Below, in pieces: positions 39,277-43,702 of a DNA stretch of 43,702 nucleotides. The notes below the pieces were generated by a model. That model was not told where the DNA came from. It was given only the letters and a program-made list of their open reading frames with translations, and did not search any database. The stretch is from a virus. The DNA is taken from positions 1 through 43,702 of the IMG/VR virus record IMGVR_UViG_3300022744_000010; one strand, given 5' to 3'. Every line of letters begins with the position of its first letter. Within the stretch, counting starts at the first letter, position 1. The position numbers and the translations under genes are program-made.

Positions 39277-39901
39277 ATTAAAAGCCCTTATCGCCTGTGA
39301 AGAATCCGGGGCCGTGCGCGACGCCTTTATCGCCCGCGGTCATTTTGCAATGAGTTGCGACCTGATACCCACACGAAGCCCCGGCCCGCATTGGCAGGGT
39401 GACGTTATGGAAATCATCTATGCCGGGTGGGATTTAATGATTGCGCACCCCCCTTGCACGTTCTTGAGTTCGTCCGGCTTGCATTGGAACAAACGTCGAC
39501 CGGAGCGTGCCGCCCAAACGGAAGCGGCGCTTGATTTTGTTCGCATCTTACTTGCGGCGCCCATTGCCAAAATTGCTTTGGAAAACCCGGTCGGTTGTAT
39601 TTCTTCGCGCATCCGAAAGCCCGACCAAATAATCCAGCCCTACGACTTCGGGGATGACGCCAGCAAGGCGACTTGCCTATGGCTCAAGGGGTTAGCCCCA
39701 CTTCGCCCGACGTTGCGCGTGCCGGGCCGTGTGGTTGAATGGCCGGTCGGTTCCGGCAAGATGGTCGAACGCTGGGCAAATCAAACGGACAGCGGCCAAA
39801 ATGTACTTGGACCCAACGAACACAGGCAGAGAGAGAGAAGCAAGACTTATGCCGGGATTGCAGCGGCGATTGCGGACCAATGGGGCGGGGGCTTGATATG
39901 A
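39269..39901 (+). CDS. Short DNA cytosine-C5-methyltransferase-like protein
   Basis: The 210-residue protein begins LIACEESGAVRDAFIARGHFAMSCDL (SAM-binding motif I-like), has MIAHPPCTFLSSSG (the PPC catalytic cysteine of motif IV) and ALENPVG (motif VI 'ENP/V'). The long target-recognition domain of full-length C5-methylases is missing, as in many phage Dcm-like proteins, so it may not be an active methylase. It overlaps the helicase by eight bases and the VRR-NUC gene by four. Confidence 0.78.
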   Translation: MNKLKALIACEESGAVRDAFIARGHFAMSCDLIPTRSPGPHWQGDVMEIIYAGWDLMIAHPPCTFLSSSGLHWNKRRPERAAQTEAALDFVRILLAAPIAKIALENPVGCISSRIRKPDQIIQPYDFGDDASKATCLWLKGLAPLRPTLRVPGRVVEWPVGSGKMVERWANQTDSGQNVLGPNEHRQRERSKTYAGIAAAIADQWGGGLI

Positions 39902-40383
39902 CACCCCACGTCTACCAATGGGCCGCCCGGCACGGTGTAAGCATGCAAGCCCTTCACGAACTGCAAGCCCTCTTTGGCATGCACGGCGGCCACGATCTAC
40001 CGCCGACTGTCAAGGGCACCAGTGAAGCGGCCGTGCAATCCGCTGTGCGCCTGGAAGCGGCACGCAAGGGGGTGCGCCTGTTCCGTAACAACGTCGGCGC
40101 CCTGATTGATTCCCGCGGCGTGCCGGTGCGGTATGGCCTGGCGAACGAATCCAAACAGGTCAACGAGGTTATGAAATCTGCGGACCTTATCGGCTGGCGG
40201 CCGCTGCAAATTGAGCAACACCACGTCGGGCAATGTGTGGCCGTCTTCGTGTCCCGCGAATGCAAAAAGGTTGGCTGGCAATATACCGGGGACGCGCACG
40301 AACTGGCGCAACTGGCTTGGGCGCAACTGGTCACGGCTTCCGGCGGCGACGCGGCATTCTGTACCGGAGAGGGCACGCTATGA
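39898..40383 (+). CDS. VRR-NUC domain nuclease
   Basis: The 161-residue protein contains SEAAVQSAVRLEAARKGVRLFRNNVGALID, VRYGLANESKQ, KSADLIGWRPLQIEQHHVGQCVAVFVSRECKKVGW, the layout of a VRR-NUC nuclease (Glu in the first helix, S-DL-G-W, then the strand before E-x-K/ECKK). VRR-NUC enzymes cut branched DNA. The ATG at 39898 overlaps the previous stop as ATGA. Confidence 0.83.
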   Translation: MTPHVYQWAARHGVSMQALHELQALFGMHGGHDLPPTVKGTSEAAVQSAVRLEAARKGVRLFRNNVGALIDSRGVPVRYGLANESKQVNEVMKSADLIGWRPLQIEQHHVGQCVAVFVSRECKKVGWQYTGDAHELAQLAWAQLVTASGGDAAFCTGEGTL

Positions 40384-40475
40384 TTTTATTTTTAATTTGG
40401 ATTTGGGCCATTGCCAGCGGGCACCACGTCGTCGCAATGTGGCTCATTGTTCATTGGGCCTTGTCTGACCGTTGA
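40380..40475 (+). CDS. Tiny membrane peptide (31 residues)
   Basis: The peptide MILFLIWIWAIASGHHVVAM plus WLIVHWALSDR is almost all hydrophobic with two His in the middle and could cross the membrane once or as a hairpin. GGAGAGG lies about seven bases before the ATG, one of the strongest sites in the window, and the ATG overlaps the VRR-NUC stop. The start of the next promoter lies just at its end. It could be an inhibitor or a superinfection-exclusion peptide; this is a guess from type. Confidence 0.6.
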   Translation: MILFLIWIWAIASGHHVVAMWLIVHWALSDR

Positions 40476-40504
40476 CGGCCCCGTCACCATAACGCATAAT
40501 GCGA
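40472..40504 (+). promoter_or_regulatory. Promoter with inverted repeat before the TetR-type gene
   Basis: TTGACG (40472-40477), 17 bp and CATAAT (40495-40500). The -10 box is inside the inverted repeat CGCAT-A-ATGCG (40494-40504), a likely operator, perhaps for autoregulation by the HTH protein downstream. Confidence 0.65.
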
Positions 40505-40529
40505 CAACTATTCACCGGATACTCTTACC

Positions 40530-40832
40530 ATGCGCCTACACCCTGACAACCGAAAAGAACAAATCATTGATGCCGCCGTGAAGGTCGCCGGACAACCTGG
40601 GGGCTGGGCAAAGCTGACACGCGAAGCCGTCGCCCGTGAAGCCCAATGCGCCGAAGGGCTTATTTCAAAATATTTCGGCACCATGATTACGTTTCGACGC
40701 ACCATCATGCGCCACGCAATCAAGGCCGCGAACCTGTCCGTCGTCGCCCAAGGTTTGGCGGCCGGTGACAGCTATGCAAAGAAAGCCGACCCGGAGTTGA
40801 AGGCCCGCGCACTCGAAACCCTGGCAGGTTGA
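40530..40832 (+). CDS. TetR-type HTH protein without ligand domain
   Basis: The 100-residue protein begins RKEQIIDAAVKVAGQPGGWAKLTREAVAREAQCAEGLISKYFGTM, a complete TetR DNA-binding head with the terminal Y-F-G motif. The C-terminal ligand-binding domain of TetR proteins (about 130 more residues) is absent; only a short helical tail follows (LSVVAQGLAAGDSYAKKADPELKARALETL). It is a candidate repressor of the palindromic promoters. It has its own promoter with an inverted repeat and is followed by the primase-helicase gene three bases after its stop. Confidence 0.78.
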   Translation: MRLHPDNRKEQIIDAAVKVAGQPGGWAKLTREAVAREAQCAEGLISKYFGTMITFRRTIMRHAIKAANLSVVAQGLAAGDSYAKKADPELKARALETLAG

Positions 40833-40835
40833 CCA

Positions 40836-43229
40836 ATGCGCGAACTTCCACCAGCTTTAGGGCCAATGGGTGCGTATCGACAATTTATTGTCTATATGGC
40901 GCAACCCAGCCGAACACGCCCCGGCAAAACTGACAAATTCCCCGCCGACTTTCGTTCCGGCCGTGTGGTATCCGCGCACGACCCCGCCTTTTGGACGGAC
41001 CACGCGACTGCCATTGCCGCCGCCGCGACGCTGGGTGGCTCCTACGGCGTGGGGTTCGTTTTCACGGAAGCCGACCCCTTTTGGTTTATCGACCTTGATG
41101 GTTGCCTATTGCCCGACGGTTCCGATTGGTCCCCGGTAGCAAAGACACTTTGCGGGGCGTTTGCTGGCGCTGCTGTGGAAGTGAGCCAAAGCGGCCGGGG
41201 CTTGCATATTTTCGGAAGTGGCCGCCCGCCCCTGCACGGTTGCAAAAATGAACCCCTGGGCCTTGAGTTCTACCATTCCGGGCGCTTCGTTGCGCTGACT
41301 GGCACCAGCGCCAGCGGTAACGCCGCCGCGGATTTTACGCACCTACTCCCCAGCCTGGTCGCGCAATACTTCCCGCCGGACGCCGCGCAAGCCATGGGAC
41401 AAGGATGGACCGAAGGCCCGGCCGCTGAATGGCGCGGACCTACCGACGACGACGAACTTATCCGCCGGGCGTTGCGGTCACAATCCACGGCTTCCGCATT
41501 TGGGGGCCGGGCCAGCTTTGCGGACCTGTGGACGGGCAATATGGAAGCCCTGGCCCGCGCATACCCTGACCCCGCCCGCGGCTATGATTCCAGTAGCGCC
41601 GACGCCGCCCTGGCGCAACATTTGGCATTTTGGACGGGCAAGGATTGCGCCCGGATTGATAGGCTTATGCGCCGCTCCGCGCTGGTCCGTGACAAATGGG
41701 AACGTGAAGACTATTTGCCCCGCACCATCTTGGGCGCCGTGGGCCGTCAATTTGAAGTGCTGACCGACAAGGCCCTTGAACCTGTGGCCGGTGCGCCAGA
41801 AAGCCCGGCACCCAGCGCCAGCACCGAACCGCCCCGGCCGACCATGGTGACGGGCGCCAGCTTCGTGAATAACGACATGCAATTGCAACTGTTCGCCGGT
41901 TGCGTCTACGTTCAAGACCTTCACCGCGTCCTAGTGCCTGGCGGCGTCATGCTCAAGCCGGAGCAATTCAAAGTTCATTTTGGCGGCTACACCTTCACCA
42001 TGGACGCCGCGAACGAAAAGACAACAAAGGACGCATGGGAAGCCTTCACGCAAAGCCAGGCTTACCGCTGCCCGCGTGCAAATGCCCCATGCTTCCGACC
42101 TGACTTGCCGCCCGGCTCCCTGGTGCAGCGCGGGGGCCAAACCTTCGTCAACACCTATTGGCCGGTCGATGTTCCGCGCAAAGCTGGGGACGGCTCCCCG
42201 TTCCTCAATCACTTGGCAAAGGTGCTACCGGACGAACGCGACCGCTTTATCCTGCTGTGCTACATGGCCGCATGCGTGCAACACAAGGGCGTCAAATTCC
42301 AATGGGCGCCGCTGCTGCAGGGCGTTGAAGGCAACGGAAAAACCCTGTTCACCCGGTGCGTTGCCGAAGCCGTGGGGCGCCGTTATGTCCATTGGCCCAA
42401 GGCGTCAAAGCTGGCCGCGCAATTCAATTCATGGATGATTGGAAAACTCTTTTACGGCGTGGAAGATATTTACGTGCCGGACCAAAAGCGCGAAATTATT
42501 GAAGAGTTGAAGCCCATGATTACCGGCGGCGATGGCCTGGAAATTGAAGGCAAGGGCGTCGACCAAATCAGCGCGGACGTGTGCGGCAATTTCATGTTCA
42601 ACAGCAACCACCAAGACGCCGTAAGGAAGACCAAAAACGACCGCCGGTTCTGCCTGCTATTCAGCGCCCAACAACAGGCCGAAGACTTGAAGCGCGACGG
42701 CATGGATGGGGATTACTTCCCGCGCCTTTATGACTGGCTCCGGGCCGACGGTTACGCCATCGTTTCGGACTTGCTTCACACGTTTCCAATCCCTGACGAA
42801 TACAACCCGGCCACACATTGCCAGCGGGCGCCCGTTACCACCAGCACCGCGGCCGCTATCAGCGCCAGCACGGGCGGCGTCGAACAAGAGGTACACGAAG
42901 CCATCGCCCAAGGGCTCCCCGGCTTTTGCGGGGGCTGGATATCGTCAATTCAACTCGACCGCCTGCTGGAACGCCTGGGGGTTGCCCGCCGCGTCACGCA
43001 TTCCAAACGCAAAGAAATGCTCAACGACCTGGGGTATGCCTACCATCCCGCCCTTGTGGAAGGTCGCGTCAACAATCTGGTATTGCCGGACGGCGGAAAG
43101 CCCCGCCTCTTTGTCAAGACCGACAGCCCCGCCCGTGCAATCCAAGGGGCCGCGGAAGCCGCCAAAGCCTACGAACAGGCCAACAACCATAACCGCGTGC
43201 CGTTCCCCCTGGCGCCTGTGCATTTATGA
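40836..43229 (+). CDS. Primase-helicase: prim-pol-like N-terminus, SF3-type helicase C-terminus
   Basis: The 797-residue protein makes primers and unwinds DNA. Residues about 60-170 show an AEP/prim-pol-like site: FWFIDLDGC near 81, then SGRGLHIFGSG near 120. Residues about 400-720 hold a D5/SF3-type helicase: LLQGVEGNGKTLFTRCVAEAVG (Walker A near 495), YGVEDIYVPDQKRE (Walker B region), FNSNHQDAV (motif C-like Asn). The C-terminal 80 residues may be a winged helix. It probably starts phage DNA replication with the family-B-like polymerase. It overlaps the next gene by four bases. Confidence 0.88.
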   Translation: MRELPPALGPMGAYRQFIVYMAQPSRTRPGKTDKFPADFRSGRVVSAHDPAFWTDHATAIAAAATLGGSYGVGFVFTEADPFWFIDLDGCLLPDGSDWSPVAKTLCGAFAGAAVEVSQSGRGLHIFGSGRPPLHGCKNEPLGLEFYHSGRFVALTGTSASGNAAADFTHLLPSLVAQYFPPDAAQAMGQGWTEGPAAEWRGPTDDDELIRRALRSQSTASAFGGRASFADLWTGNMEALARAYPDPARGYDSSSADAALAQHLAFWTGKDCARIDRLMRRSALVRDKWEREDYLPRTILGAVGRQFEVLTDKALEPVAGAPESPAPSASTEPPRPTMVTGASFVNNDMQLQLFAGCVYVQDLHRVLVPGGVMLKPEQFKVHFGGYTFTMDAANEKTTKDAWEAFTQSQAYRCPRANAPCFRPDLPPGSLVQRGGQTFVNTYWPVDVPRKAGDGSPFLNHLAKVLPDERDRFILLCYMAACVQHKGVKFQWAPLLQGVEGNGKTLFTRCVAEAVGRRYVHWPKASKLAAQFNSWMIGKLFYGVEDIYVPDQKREIIEELKPMITGGDGLEIEGKGVDQISADVCGNFMFNSNHQDAVRKTKNDRRFCLLFSAQQQAEDLKRDGMDGDYFPRLYDWLRADGYAIVSDLLHTFPIPDEYNPATHCQRAPVTTSTAAAISASTGGVEQEVHEAIAQGLPGFCGGWISSIQLDRLLERLGVARRVTHSKRKEMLNDLGYAYHPALVEGRVNNLVLPDGGKPRLFVKTDSPARAIQGAAEAAKAYEQANNHNRVPFPLAPVHL

Positions 43230-43411
43230 GCCCCGGCCACTTCACCACCATGGCGACACTGATTTGCGGCCCCGCGGGCTTGCTGGTGCGCTATGAGTGG
43301 TCGGGCGATTGCTTCCGCTGGAATTTCTACCGGGGCGCCCGGCGGGTCAAGAGCATCAAGAAAGCGACGGCCGTAATCCAAGCCGCTGAAAAACTTGTTG
43401 ACGCTAGATAA
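43226..43411 (+). CDS. Small hypothetical protein
   Basis: The 61-residue basic protein reads through VRYEWSGDCFRWNFYRGAR and ends KSIKKATAVIQAAEKLVDA. The ATG at 43226 overlaps the primase-helicase stop (ATGA). Its last codons form the -35 box and part of the operator of the promoter for the pentapeptide gene. Function unknown. Confidence 0.7.
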   Translation: MSPGHFTTMATLICGPAGLLVRYEWSGDCFRWNFYRGARRVKSIKKATAVIQAAEKLVDAR

Positions 43412-43427
43412 ATAATTTAGCTATAAT
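43398..43427 (+). promoter_or_regulatory. Sigma70-like promoter with palindromic operator (copy 3)
   Basis: TTGACG (43398-43403), 18 bp and TATAAT (43422-43427). The spacer holds AGATAAATAATTTAGCT, the same palindrome as copies 1 and 2 with one changed base. It drives the pentapeptide-repeat and ParB-like genes across the window join. The -35 lies in the last codons of the preceding gene. Confidence 0.82.
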
Positions 43428-43467
43428 TTACCCGTGACATATTTTTAACCACCTGGAGAGGTACACC

Positions 43468-43702
43468 ATGAAGATTGAAATCAAAAGCCGCTTTTCTCTT
43501 CAAATTCTGTTTTCACATGAATGCGAAGACAACAGCGTCGCAATTACTTTAGCCGCCGCGATAAACGCAAAAGCGGACCTTCGCGGCGCGGACCTTCGCA
43601 GCGCGAACCTTTACGGCGCGGACCTTTACGGCGCGGACCTTTACGGCGCGGACCTTCGCGGCGCGGACCTTCGCAGCGCGAACCTTTACGGCGCGGACCT
43701 TT
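43468..43702 (+). CDS. Pentapeptide-repeat protein, 5' part (continues at base 2)
   Basis: The protein starts at 43468 after GGAGAGG. The first 35 residues form a short domain ([29 protein letters not shown]), then [15 protein letters not shown] and ADLYG units follow, each coded by a nearly identical 15-bp unit. After merging the 56-bp terminal overlap the frame continues at base 2, giving 18 pentapeptide units and a total of about 210 residues. Four and a half turns of a right-handed quadrilateral beta-helix are expected. The gene is driven by the palindromic promoter at 43398. Possible roles include DNA mimicry or gyrase protection; nothing in the sequence proves one. Confidence 0.88.
   Translation, partial: MKIEIKSRFSLQILFSHECEDNSVAITLAAAINAKADLRGADLRSANLYGADLYGADLYGADLRGADLRSANLYGADL
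43647..43702. repeat. Right copy of the 56-bp terminal direct repeat
   Basis: Identical to bases 1-56. It shows that the window is circular, or circularly permuted, with one redundant end. The true genome length would be 43,646 bp if the internal 15-bp repeats were resolved correctly. Confidence 0.93.

Noticed and set aside
197-43573. The 15-bp tandem repeats at the window ends as a CRISPR or iteron array
   Set aside because: The units are contiguous without spacers and are in frame as A(D/N)LxG pentapeptides, so they are coding repeats.
1-43702. Search for tRNA genes, integrase, attachment sites and lysogeny switch
   Set aside because: None could be supported: no cloverleaf-like stretch with CCA-type ends, no tyrosine or serine recombinase motifs and no CI/Cro-like pair were found by eye.

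Overview
The window looks like one nearly complete genome of a contractile-tailed bacteriophage (myovirus morphology), assembled as a circle and opened inside a gene. The first 56 bases are identical to the last 56, and a pentapeptide-repeat gene that runs off the right end (start at 43468) continues in frame from the left end (stop at 454). There is no host chromosome flank, integrase, CI-like repressor, tRNA or rRNA. GC content is moderately high, and the -35/-10 promoters, strong Shine-Dalgarno sites and Rz/Rz1 spanins point to a Gram-negative host. The capsid module (DUF1073 portal, MuF, DUF2213 protease/scaffold, DUF2184 capsid protein, DUF4054) and DUF3383 tail sheath are of the HI1409-like type found in many proteobacterial phages. 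I cannot name the host species.

Layout. (1) 43226-2559: a small regulatory/accessory region with the pentapeptide-repeat protein, a ParB-like protein, and two single-gene cassettes, each framed by a terminator and by a promoter carrying the same palindrome; then one leftward zinc-ribbon gene. (2) 2560-2929: a 370-bp AT-rich gap. (3) 2930-26377: the rightward virion block: terminase, portal, head, neck, sheath, tube, chaperone with a probable -1 frameshift, tape measure, baseplate, spike and an S74-terminated fibre. Two free-standing homing-type endonucleases (GIY-YIG and endonuclease VII) sit between structural genes. (4) 26377-27726: lysis genes, namely a membrane protein, an M15 endolysin, a holin and nested spanins. 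(5) 30064-27650: a leftward operon of nine small, overlapping genes, four of them 52 residues or shorter. (6) 36234-30111: a leftward replication/nucleotide operon with a DUF2800 nuclease, a putative ssDNA-binding protein, a MazG-like enzyme, a dCMP deaminase and a family-B-like DNA polymerase. (7) 36326-43411: a rightward block with two DNA methyltransferases, an SF2 helicase, a VRR-NUC nuclease, a tiny membrane peptide, a TetR-type HTH protein and a primase-helicase.

Regulation. The main discovery candidate is a set of four promoters (1343, 1653 and 43398 rightward; 30119 leftward). Each carries a 17-bp palindrome close to AGATAAATNATTTATCT in the spacer, running into a TATAAT-like -10 box. 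They drive the pentapeptide/ParB genes, the two cassettes and the nine-gene leftward operon, which suggests one phage regulon under one DNA-binding protein. Other notable points are severe depletion of GATC (about 17 sites by eye against roughly 160 expected), a scaffold start nested in the protease gene, and a duplicated ribosome-binding region with interlocking hairpins before the tail chaperone.
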